From the NCBI GenBank assembly GCA_031549455.1, contig JAVBPT010000039.1, positions 1-14,912 of the forward strand: a stretch of DNA of 14,912 nucleotides, given 5' to 3'. The DNA comes from JAVBPT01 sp031549455 (GTDB lineage: Bacteria; Bacillota; Clostridia; Lachnospirales; JAKSVV01). Below the pieces are notes generated by a model. The model was not told the origin of the DNA. It made no database searches and was given only the letters and a program-made list of their open reading frames with translations. A program made the position numbers and the translations under genes. This document shows, piece by piece, positions 1 to 7,167 of this stretch (its first letter is position 1; every line of letters starts with the position of its first letter).

Positions 1-116
1 TCAGTTCTATGGTGTAGTTGAATGTGGATAACCTGTATAACTTGAACTTATAAATGGAATAAAAGGCTAACGTAATAGCGGTGTAGTGAAAAAAGATCAA
101 AAGGCGGTGAAGAAGA

Positions 117-635
117 GTGAATCTAAATTATAAAATAAGAAATGCGACAATGGGAGATTTGAATGGTATAAACACATTATTTAGAGATGTTGTAGACGAC
201 ATTCAAAACGTCAAAAAAATAAATATGTGGAACACTGTATATCCTTTTTGCGAGTTTGAGAAAGACATTAACAATAGAGAAATGTATATCATTGAAGTTG
301 AGGGTGAAATGATAGGTAGTTTTACTTTAAGCGAATATGATGATCCGGATTATTATGCAATAAATTGGACATCAAATAATAAAAAATGGTTTTCAATTAA
401 CAGGTTGGTAATTTTACCATCCGAGCAAGGAAAAGGCTATGCAAAAATGGCTATGAATTATATTAGTGATTATGCTATTAAAAATAATTATGAGGTAATT
501 AGATTAACTGTTCACAAAGATAATATATATGCAATAACATTGTATGAAAAGTATGGATTTAAAAAGATAGAGAACAGCGCATGGGTTATTGGGGATAAAA
601 TATTTTGGGGATTTGAAAAAGAGTTAAAAGATTAG
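117..635 (+). CDS. GNAT-family N-acetyltransferase
   Basis: This 172-residue protein fits a single GNAT domain, which transfers acetyl from acetyl-CoA to an amine; the substrate cannot be read from sequence. The acetyl-CoA pyrophosphate-binding signature is visible as Q104-G-K-G-Y-A109 after the hydrophobic strand RLVILP (96-101). The usual C-terminal motif follows: N136, then LYEKYGF (142-148). The start is GTG at 117, chosen because AAGGCGGTG (101-109) lies seven bases upstream and the N-terminus YKIRNATMGD matches the normal first GNAT strand. Counting 120-600 gives about 29% GC, against about 42% in samples of valS, so the gene may have been acquired. It stands alone: the next gene is a tRNA on the other strand, and I found no convincing promoter in the first 116 bases. 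The family is clear; the specific function is unknown. Confidence 0.88.
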   Translation: MNLNYKIRNATMGDLNGINTLFRDVVDDIQNVKKINMWNTVYPFCEFEKDINNREMYIIEVEGEMIGSFTLSEYDDPDYYAINWTSNNKKWFSINRLVILPSEQGKGYAKMAMNYISDYAIKNNYEVIRLTVHKDNIYAITLYEKYGFKKIENSAWVIGDKIFWGFEKELKD

Positions 636-720
636 TATAGAAAAGAAAGGCACATTACCTGATTATGTTACAATACACTTAGAATGCTCTCAAATAGTGA
701 TTTAAGACATATAGCTTAGT

Positions 721-759
721 AAACAAAAATACACTTGCTTTGTACTGAAACAAGTGTAT
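721..759 (-). terminator. Rho-independent terminator of the tRNA-Leu gene
   Basis: A perfect 9-bp stem is formed by 729-737 (ATACACTTG) and 751-759 (CAAGTGTAT) with a 13-base loop. Read on the minus strand, it is followed by TTTTTGTTT, giving the stem plus U-tract of an intrinsic terminator about 22 bases past the tRNA 3' end. On the plus strand no T-run follows, so it is unlikely to stop transcription from the acetyltransferase gene. Confidence 0.75.
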
Positions 760-781
760 AAGTAAGTAAAAACCGTTTTAA

Positions 782-864
782 TGCAGGTGGTGGGACTTGA
801 ACCCACACACTTTTAAGGGTAATGGATTTTGAGTCCATCGTGTCTGCCATTTCACCACACCTGC
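782..864 (-). tRNA. tRNA-Leu (anticodon CAA)
   Basis: The minus strand folds as an 83-nt class II tRNA. The 7-bp acceptor stem is GCAGGTG/CACCTGC with discriminator A, as expected for tRNA-Leu. The anticodon stem is ATGGA/TCCAT around the loop CTCAAAA, giving anticodon CAA (plus-strand positions 829-831), which reads UUG. A long variable arm lies between the anticodon stem and the T arm, and the T arm is GTGGG-TTCAAGT-CCCAC. The CCA end is not encoded. The gene has its own promoter immediately upstream and a terminator downstream, so it appears to be a single-gene transcription unit. Confidence 0.95.
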
Positions 865-873
865 ATAAACTAG

Positions 874-902
874 ATTTTAACATAAATAATCCGAAAAATC
901 AA
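874..902 (-). promoter_or_regulatory. Promoter of tRNA-Leu
   Basis: On the minus strand, TTGATT (897-902) and TAAAAT (874-879) are separated by exactly 17 bases, matching a housekeeping sigma -35/-10 pair with mismatches. The predicted start falls only a few bases before the mature tRNA 5' end at 864. This is read from sequence only. Confidence 0.6.
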
Positions 903-924
903 ATGATAAATTGAAAAAAATCTG

Positions 925-952
925 TTGACAACATAAGTAAGTGTGATAGAAT
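925..952 (+). promoter_or_regulatory. Strong promoter upstream of the 82-aa gene and the valS T-box
   Basis: A consensus TTGACA (925-930) is followed after 16 bases by TAGAAT (947-952), preceded by TGA (944-946) as an extended -10. It is back to back with the tRNA promoter, 22 bases away. It is the only convincing promoter I can see upstream of the valS leader, because no comparable pair is evident inside the 82-codon gene. Confidence 0.75.
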
Positions 953-976
953 AAGATCGTCAGAGGAGGCGATCAT

Positions 977-1225
977 ATGTTCGGAGTATTATGTATGATT
1001 GCGTTGGGTGTAGGAGCTGGACTAGCGGCAAACAAACGGTTTCGAACTAGTCATGCAACTATAGAATATAAGGATAGCGTATCAGGCGCTGTGGATGGAA
1101 AGATAAACTTGCCCTGTACAAATGTGGACTGTTTATATACCACAGACCTGAAAAGATATGGTTATTCAGGTGGCCAGCTTACCGAAAAAATAATGGTGAT
1201 CAAACAAAGAGAATTAGGCGCATAA
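977..1225 (+). CDS. Small membrane-anchored protein of unknown function
   Basis: I do not recognise this 82-residue protein. Its first 18 residues are hydrophobic and glycine-rich (FGVLCMIALGVGAGLAA), followed by the basic stretch NKRFR. That suggests one N-terminal membrane anchor or an uncleaved signal, with about 60 residues outside the bilayer. The soluble part has a C-X4-C pair (PCTNVDC, about residues 46-52) and a Tyr/Gly-rich segment. The start is well supported: AGAGGAGG (962-969) lies seven bases before ATG, and a near-consensus promoter lies at 925-952. The stop codon ends six bases before the first paired base of the valS T-box, so the gene probably forms the 5' part of the same transcript. 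It is too short and distinctive for a family assignment by eye. Confidence 0.7.
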   Translation: MFGVLCMIALGVGAGLAANKRFRTSHATIEYKDSVSGAVDGKINLPCTNVDCLYTTDLKRYGYSGGQLTEKIMVIKQRELGA

Positions 1226-1231
1226 GCCATG

Positions 1232-1451
1232 ACTAAGAGGAGTATGCTAACTCTTATTTTAGAGAAAAAGCGGTTTGGTGAAAGCTTTTAATAAGAATAG
1301 CAGAAGGTAGCTTAGTAGCTTATTAATCGAAATAGTAGTAGATTAATACCCACTCGGGTTAGAGATAAAGAGATTGTTATAATCAGATTATAACGAATTA
1401 AGGTGGTACCGCGATGACACTCGTCCTTATCTGGACGTGTGTTATTTTTTT
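1232..1451 (+). promoter_or_regulatory. T-box riboswitch leader (valine specific) of valS
   Basis: The leader binds uncharged tRNA-Val and lets transcription continue into valS. Stem I is visible as nested pairings: ACTAAG/CTTAGT (1232-1237/1311-1316), TGCTA/TAGCA (1245-1249/1298-1302), CTTATT/AATAAG (1253-1258/1290-1295) and AAAAGC/GCTTTT (1266-1271/1284-1289). AGAGA (1261-1265) lies in the distal part. The specifier loop has AGTA on the 5' side (1241-1244) and GAAG-GTA-G on the 3' side, giving the valine codon GTA at 1307-1309. Later hairpins are 1322-1328/1341-1347, a small ACCC/GGGT stem, and 1376-1382/1388-1394. The conserved T-box AAGGTGGTACCGCG is at 1400-1413. Its TGGT bulge fits an ACCA tRNA end. 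Specifier and downstream gene agree. Confidence 0.93.
1417..1451 (+). terminator. T-box terminator hairpin before valS
   Basis: ACACTCGTCC (1417-1426) pairs with GGACGTGTGT (1433-1442) with one T-T mismatch and a 6-base loop, followed by a T-run (1445-1451). The CCTT at 1425-1428 can instead pair with AAGG at 1400-1403 in the antiterminator. This is the usual mutually exclusive fold of a T-box. Confidence 0.85.
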
Positions 1452-1471
1452 ATAAAAAAGGAGGCATAAAA

Positions 1472-4096
1472 ATGAGAAAAGAATTAGAAACAAAGTACAA
1501 TCCAAAAGAAATGGAAGATAGAATCTATAAAGATTGGGCTGATCATGACTATTTCCATGCCAAAGTGGATCAAAATAAGGAACCTTTTACGATTGTGATT
1601 CCGCCACCCAATGTGACGGGACAGCTTCATATGGGGCACGCCTTAGATGAAACCCTGCAGGATATTCTGATTCGAACGAAACGGATGCAAGGGTATAGTA
1701 CACTATGGCTGCCCGGAACAGATCATGCAAGCATTTCCACTGAAGTAAAAGTGGTGGATAAACTTTTATCCGAAGGAATTAAAAAAGAGGATATCACAAG
1801 AGAAGAGTTTCTAAAACATGCTTGGCAATGGAAGGAAACCTACGAGTCTAGAATCCTATCACAGCTTAAAAAGCTGGGTTCTTCTTGCGACTGGTCTAGA
1901 ACTCGTTTTACAATGGATGATGGATTAAACAATGCTGTTTTAGAATTCTTTATTAAGTTGTATGATGAGGGGCTAATATACCGAGGGAAAAAGCTTATTA
2001 ACTGGTGTAGTAAATGTAAAACCACCATCTCCGATGCAGAGGTTGAATATGTCGAACGGGAAGACAAACTTTATTATATTCAGTATCAAGTGGAAGGAAC
2101 AAATGATTTTCTAACAGTGGCGACCACAAGGCCTGAAACCATGTTCGGAGATACAGCCGTTGCGATCAATGAAGAGGATGAACGTTATAAAAAATTTCAT
2201 GGTAAAAATGTGATTTTACCAATCGTAAACAAGACAATCCCGATTGTACTGGATCCACATGCAGATCCAGAGTTTGGAACTGGAGTGGTAAAGATCACAC
2301 CAGGGCATGATCCAAACGACTACGAGGTGGGTCTAAGACATAACCTTTCGGTTGTAAACGTTTTAAATGATGATGGGACAATGAACAAAGAAGCTGGAAA
2401 GTATAAGGATATGGATCGATACACTTGTAGAAAAAAAGTGATTGAGGATCTGAAGAAGGAGGCGTTGCTTGTTAAGGAGGAACCGATTACCCATAGCGTA
2501 GGGGTCCATGATCGTTGCAGCGATACGGTGGAGCCAATGGTAAAGCTACAGTGGTTTGTGAGCATGGAGAAACTTGCAAAGCCAGCATTCGAAGTTTATG
2601 AAAAGGAAGCCCTGCACTTTGTACCAGATCGTTTTGGAAAAATCTATACGCACTGGCTGACCAATATAAAGGACTGGTGCATTTCCCGTCAACTTTGGTG
2701 GGGGCACCGGATACCAGCGTATTACTGTGCGGACTGTGATCATATCATGGTGCAAAAGGAGAAACCAACATGCTGTAGTAAGTGTGGAAGCAAAAAGGTG
2801 ATGCAGGATGAGGATGTGTTGGACACCTGGTTTTCATCGGCACTCTGGCCTTTTTCAACACTTGGATGGCCAGAGGAAACAGAGGATTATAAATACTTCT
2901 TCCCAACCAGCGTACTGGTTACGGGATATGATATTATCTTTTTCTGGGTGGTTCGAATGGTTTTTTCCAGTTTAAAAATGACGGGTAAAAGTCCTTTTCG
3001 GGATGTGCTCATTCATGGTCTTGTGAGAGACCCAGAAGGAAGAAAGATGAGCAAATCTCTTGGCAATGGCGTGGATCCACTTGAAATCATTGATCAGTAT
3101 GGTGCAGATGCGCTCAGGATGTCATTGGTGTATGGAAATGCACCTGGAAACGATATGAGGTTTTACATTGAGAGGGTAGAGACGTCCAGAAACTTTGCCA
3201 ACAAGATATGGAATGCCACACGATTCATCATGATGAATGAAGAAAATGTGGATTATAAAAAAATGGATCTAACCAAACTTGAGCTTTCAGACAGATGGAT
3301 TCTGGGAAAACTGAATTGTCTTATTCCGGAAGTAACCGCTAAAATAGATGCGTATGAGTTTGGGATGGCAGTGGAAAAGATTCAGAGTTTCTTATGGGAC
3401 GAATACTGCGACTGGTATATTGAGATGGTAAAACCACGACTCAGAGAAGAAGGCACAGATAGTAAGAAGGTGGCCCTGTGGACGCTCGATACCGTTTTGG
3501 AAATAGGTCTAAAACTACTTCATCCATTCATGCCATTTATTACAGAAGAGATCTTTAGAACCATCACAGACGAGGAAAGCATTATGATTTCGAGTTGGCC
3601 AGAGACAAGGAAAGCATTCGAATTTGACAATGTGGAGGAACATGTAGAAGAGTTTAAGAAGATCATTACAGAGATCAGAAATGTAAGAGCGGTGAAGAAC
3701 ATTCCTCCTTCCAAAAAAATCCATGTCCTATTCTTACCGGAAGATAAAAAAGGGGAAGAAAAATTTGGAGATCTAGAAAACATGTTTATCACACTTGCAA
3801 ACATTGACAAGCTAGAAAAAACGGAAAAGGAAGCAGAAGGAATTAAGATTTTATCCACCTTCGGAAACTTCATCCTTCTTCTTGAGGGCCTCATCGATAA
3901 AAAAGCGGAGCGTGTAAAACTCGAGAAGGAGCTTAAGCGGCTAGAAGAAGAAATGAAGTTTGAGGAGTCTAAGCTAAGCAATCCGGGTTTTACAGCGAAG
4001 GCACCGGCAAAGGTCATTGAGGAGGAAAAACAAAAGCTGGCGAAGTATGGTGAGAGTTACAAAAAAGTGAAAGAAGAGTATGAGAAATTATTGTAA
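1472..4096 (+). CDS. valS: Valyl-tRNA synthetase (ValRS)
   Basis: This cytoplasmic class I synthetase charges tRNA-Val with valine. The HIGH signature is H53-M-G-H56 within PPPNVTGQLHMGHA, and the second signature is K525-M-S-K-S529. TTRPETMFGDTA marks the editing (CP1) domain that hydrolyses Thr-tRNA-Val. Cysteine pairs C179-X2-C182 and C419-X2-C422 with C434/C435 and C438 suggest zinc-ribbon elements, as in some bacterial ValRS. The anticodon-binding domain follows KMSKS. The last 65 or so residues form the charged coiled coil typical of ValRS, including LEKELKRLEEEM. I place the start at ATG 1472 because AAGGAGG (1458-1464) is seven bases upstream. An in-frame GTG at 1439 lies inside the T-box terminator stem and is not credible. 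At 874 residues it is full length. Expression is probably set by the T-box leader. No terminator follows it. Confidence 0.98.
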   Translation: MRKELETKYNPKEMEDRIYKDWADHDYFHAKVDQNKEPFTIVIPPPNVTGQLHMGHALDETLQDILIRTKRMQGYSTLWLPGTDHASISTEVKVVDKLLSEGIKKEDITREEFLKHAWQWKETYESRILSQLKKLGSSCDWSRTRFTMDDGLNNAVLEFFIKLYDEGLIYRGKKLINWCSKCKTTISDAEVEYVEREDKLYYIQYQVEGTNDFLTVATTRPETMFGDTAVAINEEDERYKKFHGKNVILPIVNKTIPIVLDPHADPEFGTGVVKITPGHDPNDYEVGLRHNLSVVNVLNDDGTMNKEAGKYKDMDRYTCRKKVIEDLKKEALLVKEEPITHSVGVHDRCSDTVEPMVKLQWFVSMEKLAKPAFEVYEKEALHFVPDRFGKIYTHWLTNIKDWCISRQLWWGHRIPAYYCADCDHIMVQKEKPTCCSKCGSKKVMQDEDVLDTWFSSALWPFSTLGWPEETEDYKYFFPTSVLVTGYDIIFFWVVRMVFSSLKMTGKSPFRDVLIHGLVRDPEGRKMSKSLGNGVDPLEIIDQYGADALRMSLVYGNAPGNDMRFYIERVETSRNFANKIWNATRFIMMNEENVDYKKMDLTKLELSDRWILGKLNCLIPEVTAKIDAYEFGMAVEKIQSFLWDEYCDWYIEMVKPRLREEGTDSKKVALWTLDTVLEIGLKLLHPFMPFITEEIFRTITDEESIMISSWPETRKAFEFDNVEEHVEEFKKIITEIRNVRAVKNIPPSKKIHVLFLPEDKKGEEKFGDLENMFITLANIDKLEKTEKEAEGIKILSTFGNFILLLEGLIDKKAERVKLEKELKRLEEEMKFEESKLSNPGFTAKAPAKVIEEEKQKLAKYGESYKKVKEEYEKLL

Positions 4097-4153
4097 TCAA
4101 TAAAAAATGGTTTATAGTACAGGTAGAACTTTGAAGAATTAAAGGAGAAAAGG

Positions 4154-4681
4154 ATGCCAAAGGTAATAACAGGGGGAACGATCCTAATCTATTTTGTCAT
4201 ATTTATAGCCAAGGTAACAGAAGGAGCCATCTTTACGGTGCGAACCATCTTGACTTCTAGGGATGAGAGAGTGATCAACACGATCCTTGGTTTTGTGCAA
4301 AATCTAATCTGGATTTTGACCACGGCAACGGTTGTGACCAACATCACAAGTGACTACTTTAAAGTAGTGGCATATGTATTGGGCTCTACAGCCAGTATCT
4401 ATATCGGGATGGTACTAGATAGTGTGCTTGCGATTGGGCAAAACATGGTGACGGTGATTACAGATCATTCAATTAGTGAAGAGTTGGCTGGACGGATTAG
4501 AGAAAAAGGTTACGCTGTAACAGCATGGTCGGGAAAAGGGAAAGAGAAGGAACGACAAGTATTGATGATTGTGACTAGAAGGAAGAGAGAAAAAGAGTTA
4601 TTTAAACTCATCAGTACAGTGGATCCCAGCGCGGTGATATTAAGTGAATCCATTAGCATCTCAGGTGGGTATGTAAGGTAG
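4154..4681 (+). CDS. UPF0316 / DUF2179 family membrane protein (YebE-like)
   Basis: This 175-residue protein has three hydrophobic segments at roughly residues 5-30, 40-65 and 70-95. A soluble C-terminal alpha/beta domain (about 100-175) follows, ending in LSESISISGGYVR. That layout, N-terminal DUF5698-type membrane part plus C-terminal DUF2179, matches the UPF0316 family, whose molecular role is not established. DUF2179-type domains are also found in YitT-type membrane proteins and resemble small-ligand sensor folds, so ligand binding is a possibility but not shown here. The start is ATG with AAAGGAG (4141-4147) six bases upstream. It begins 57 bases after valS with no terminator between them and ends 82 bases before cysS, so cotranscription is likely. 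The family call is good; the function is unknown. Confidence 0.85.
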   Translation: MPKVITGGTILIYFVIFIAKVTEGAIFTVRTILTSRDERVINTILGFVQNLIWILTTATVVTNITSDYFKVVAYVLGSTASIYIGMVLDSVLAIGQNMVTVITDHSISEELAGRIREKGYAVTAWSGKGKEKERQVLMIVTRRKREKELFKLISTVDPSAVILSESISISGGYVR

Positions 4682-4683
4682 TG

Positions 4684-4712
4684 TTGTGATTCATGGATAA
4701 TTGTGATAAGAT
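4684..4712 (+). promoter_or_regulatory. Candidate promoter of cysS
   Basis: TTGTGA (4684-4689) and TAAGAT (4707-4712) are 17 bases apart, with TGA just before the -10 as an extended element. Each hexamer matches the consensus at only four of six positions, so this is a tentative internal promoter. It would let cysS be expressed without readthrough from the valS leader. Confidence 0.4.
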
Positions 4713-4763
4713 AAAGGCAAGAATGAGATCTCTTGTTAATATCATATACCAGGAAGGTGAAAT

Positions 4764-6203
4764 ATGGAATTATATAATACGCTTTCAAAGAGGATAGAAG
4801 AGTTTGTACCAGAGAACGGGGTTGTAAAGATGTACACCTGTGGTCCCACGGTTTATCACTATGCACATATCGGAAATCTACGTACCTATCTATTTGAGGA
4901 TGTACTAGAGAAAAGTTTGAGGTACTTAGGCTATCCGGTCAAACGATGCATGAACATCACAGATGTAGGACACCTTGAAAATGACTCGGATGATGGGGAA
5001 GACAAGATGTTAAAAGGGGCAAAGAGAGAAGGAAAAACTGTTTGGGAGATCGCAGAGCACTATACAAACACATTTTTTAAAGACTGCGAAAAATTAAATA
5101 TTCAAAAGCCAGAGATCGTTGAAAAGGCAACCGATCACGTTGCGGAATACATACAGATGATACAAGCGCTAGAGGCAAAAGGATACACCTATTTTGCAGA
5201 GGGAAATGTATACTTCGATGTTTCGAAGATAACAGGATACTTTGAGCTTTCTGGAAAAAAAGAGGAGGATTTAAAGGTTGCGGTTCGAGAAGGGGTCAGT
5301 GTGGATCAAAATAAGAAATCTCCGTTTGACTTTGTGCTATGGTTCACTAAATCCAAGTTTGAGCACCAGGCAATGAAATGGGAATCCCCCTGGGGAGTAG
5401 GATATCCGGGATGGCATATTGAATGTTCTGCCATCGCACTGAAATATCTTGGCGAAAGAGTGGATATTCACTGCGGTGGAGTGGATAATATCTTTCCACA
5501 TCATACCAATGAGATTGCACAGGCAGAGAGTTATTTGGGACATAAATGGGTAGATTTTTGGTGTCATGGAGAACATTTAAATGACCAGTCTGGAAAGATG
5601 TCAAAGTCAAAAGGTGAATTTCTGACGGTCTCTTTACTTGAGGAGAAAGGATACAATCCCCTTTGTTACCGATACTTCTGTCTGGGTTCACATTACAGAA
5701 ATCAGCTGGTGTTTTCATACGAATCTTTGGAGATGGCGAGTAAGGCCTATGAGAAGCTAATAAATAGAATAAAGGAAATGAGAAGTATAGAAGAAGAGGG
5801 AAAAACGGATCCGGAGAGGGTAGAAGTATATAGACGAAAATTTAAAGAGGCACTTGCAAACGACCTAAACACCTCGAATGCACTCACTGTTTTATATGAG
5901 GTTTTAAAAGATGAAACAATGAGCAACCATGAAAAGTTAAATCTGGTTGATTCATTTGATGAGGTGCTTTCTCTTTCACTCACAGAAGAGGTGAATGAAG
6001 AGAAGATTACAATAGGAGAGCAAATGGTCATGCTTATAAATGCTGGAGAAGAAAAAGAAGAGCTTCTCGCTTTAGTTGATCTAAGAATGAAGGCAAAGCA
6101 GGAAAAAGACTTCAGCAGAGCGGATGCGTTAAGAGAAAAAATAGAGGCGCTTGGATTTTTGATTAAAGATGGTAGGGATCAGATCCTTGTAAGCAGAAAA
6201 TAG
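4764..6203 (+). CDS. cysS: Cysteinyl-tRNA synthetase (CysRS)
   Basis: This class I synthetase charges tRNA-Cys with cysteine in the cytoplasm. The HIGH-type signature is H35-I-G-N38 and the second is K278-M-S-K-S282. Zinc ligands that select cysteine in the E. coli enzyme (C28, C209, H234, E238) correspond here to C26 in TCGPTVY, C221 in WHIECS, and H246 and E250 in FPHHTNE. All are present, so the enzyme should be active. The C-terminal helical part carries the expected KDFSRADALREKIEALGF segment. At 479 residues it is slightly longer than typical, with about 12 extra residues before C221. ATG follows AGGAAGGTG (4751-4759) by four bases. It lies downstream of valS and the UPF0316 gene without a terminator, and has a weak promoter candidate but no T-box of its own. 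The DMT transporter gene follows at once. Confidence 0.98.
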   Translation: MELYNTLSKRIEEFVPENGVVKMYTCGPTVYHYAHIGNLRTYLFEDVLEKSLRYLGYPVKRCMNITDVGHLENDSDDGEDKMLKGAKREGKTVWEIAEHYTNTFFKDCEKLNIQKPEIVEKATDHVAEYIQMIQALEAKGYTYFAEGNVYFDVSKITGYFELSGKKEEDLKVAVREGVSVDQNKKSPFDFVLWFTKSKFEHQAMKWESPWGVGYPGWHIECSAIALKYLGERVDIHCGGVDNIFPHHTNEIAQAESYLGHKWVDFWCHGEHLNDQSGKMSKSKGEFLTVSLLEEKGYNPLCYRYFCLGSHYRNQLVFSYESLEMASKAYEKLINRIKEMRSIEEEGKTDPERVEVYRRKFKEALANDLNTSNALTVLYEVLKDETMSNHEKLNLVDSFDEVLSLSLTEEVNEEKITIGEQMVMLINAGEEKEELLALVDLRMKAKQEKDFSRADALREKIEALGFLIKDGRDQILVSRK

Positions 6204-6220
6204 AAAGAGTGGAAAAAGAT

Positions 6221-7111
6221 ATGTGGATTGTTTTTGCAATCATAACCGTTTTGGTATGGGGAATTAGTGAAACAATTTTTAAGAAGTCATCGAGTGATAC
6301 AGAAAATAATATACTAGAGCTGTTGGCTTATAACGGGATTCTACTTGGCGTCTTTGCATTGGTGTATTTTCTTGTCTTGTATTTTTGCTTTGGGAAGACT
6401 TATGATATCATGAGTGTGGTTTACTATATGCCGATCGTACTTATTTACAATATGTCGATGTGGGTTTATTATAAGGCGATGTCCGTAATCAAAATATCAC
6501 TTGTTTCGCCGATTGCAAACTCCTCTTGCCTCATTACGGTTATGCTTTGTGTTGTTGTGTTAAAACAATACGTTAGCCTACCTCAAGCAATCGCGATTGC
6601 ACTCATCATTGGATCGATCTTCGTTTTGTCGATCAAAAAAGAAGAGGCGGCGATTGATACACAGAAAATCTACAAAACCAGTGCCTACATAATCGGAATC
6701 GCTTGTTCGCTGGGTTATTTTTTTCTGGATGGTTTTGCCTCTTTCCTAGATGAATATGTTTTGGAAGATTTTTTCCTGAATCGTGAAAATGAACTTCTGA
6801 TCTCCTTTTCGATTGTCTATTGCGTGATTGGGCTAATCTGCCATGTGGTGATGAGGGTAAGGGATAAAAAAATTAGACTGGAAATGGATCGATATAAATT
6901 GGTGGGTAGTATTTTTGAGACGGTAGGAGAATATACGTATATTTATGCGTTCAGCTATGGGAATGCTAGTGTTGTTTCTCCATTTGTTGCGTCATACACA
7001 ATCGTCACGCTGGTCTTATCCAGAATCTTTTTAAAAGAGAAATTAAAGGGATATCAGTATTTTCTAGTGCTGCTTATCCTGTTGGGGGTTATTATTCTAT
7101 CATTAGAATAA
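6221..7111 (+). CDS. EamA/DMT-superfamily transporter
   Basis: This is an integral membrane protein of about 296 residues with roughly ten hydrophobic segments arranged as two EamA repeats. The first begins at the N-terminus (FAIITVLVWGISETIFKK) and ends with SPIANSSCLITVMLCVVVLKQ near residues 95-115. The second ends with the matching SPFVASYTIVTLVLSRIFLK followed by EKLKGYQY and a last helix. The Pro, the T/S run and the E/Q near each repeat end are typical of drug/metabolite exporters. The substrate is unknown. I place the start at ATG 6221, which gives the family-typical MWIVFA opening. A GTG at 6209, five bases after the cysS stop, would add MEKD and cannot be excluded. It is probably cotranscribed with cysS and is closed by the hairpin at 7127-7164. 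Confidence 0.88.
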   Translation: MWIVFAIITVLVWGISETIFKKSSSDTENNILELLAYNGILLGVFALVYFLVLYFCFGKTYDIMSVVYYMPIVLIYNMSMWVYYKAMSVIKISLVSPIANSSCLITVMLCVVVLKQYVSLPQAIAIALIIGSIFVLSIKKEEAAIDTQKIYKTSAYIIGIACSLGYFFLDGFASFLDEYVLEDFFLNRENELLISFSIVYCVIGLICHVVMRVRDKKIRLEMDRYKLVGSIFETVGEYTYIYAFSYGNASVVSPFVASYTIVTLVLSRIFLKEKLKGYQYFLVLLILLGVIILSLE

Positions 7112-7126
7112 GATAAAAAGTCAATC

Positions 7127-7164
7127 AAAAAGCACCATCTTGGTTTTCTGAGATGGTGCTTTTT
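7127..7164. terminator. Bidirectional Rho-independent terminator
   Basis: A perfect 14-bp inverted repeat, AAAAAGCACCATCT (7127-7140) and AGATGGTGCTTTTT (7151-7164), encloses a 10-base loop. The stem has T-runs at both ends, so it can stop the rightward transporter transcript and the leftward PBP transcript. It sits 15 bases after the transporter stop and three bases beyond the end of the PBP gene. Confidence 0.95.
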
Positions 7165-7167
7165 GCA

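Noticed and set aside
636..720. Possible small gene or RNA between the acetyltransferase and the tRNA terminator
   Set aside because: I see no open frame with a ribosome binding site, no stable hairpin and no promoter pair here.
1439..1471. In-frame GTG at 1439 as a start for valS
   Set aside because: It lies inside the T-box terminator stem, has no ribosome binding site, and would encode part of the T-run. ATG 1472 has AAGGAGG seven bases upstream.
3520..4017. Open frame of 165 codons on the minus strand inside valS
   Set aside because: It is antisense to the conserved ValRS C-terminal region, is Ser/Phe-rich as expected for the complement of a Lys/Glu-rich coiled coil, and has no supporting signals.
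5347..5718. Open frame of 123 codons on the minus strand inside cysS
   Set aside because: It is fully antisense to the catalytic core of CysRS; the sense strand explains the sequence.
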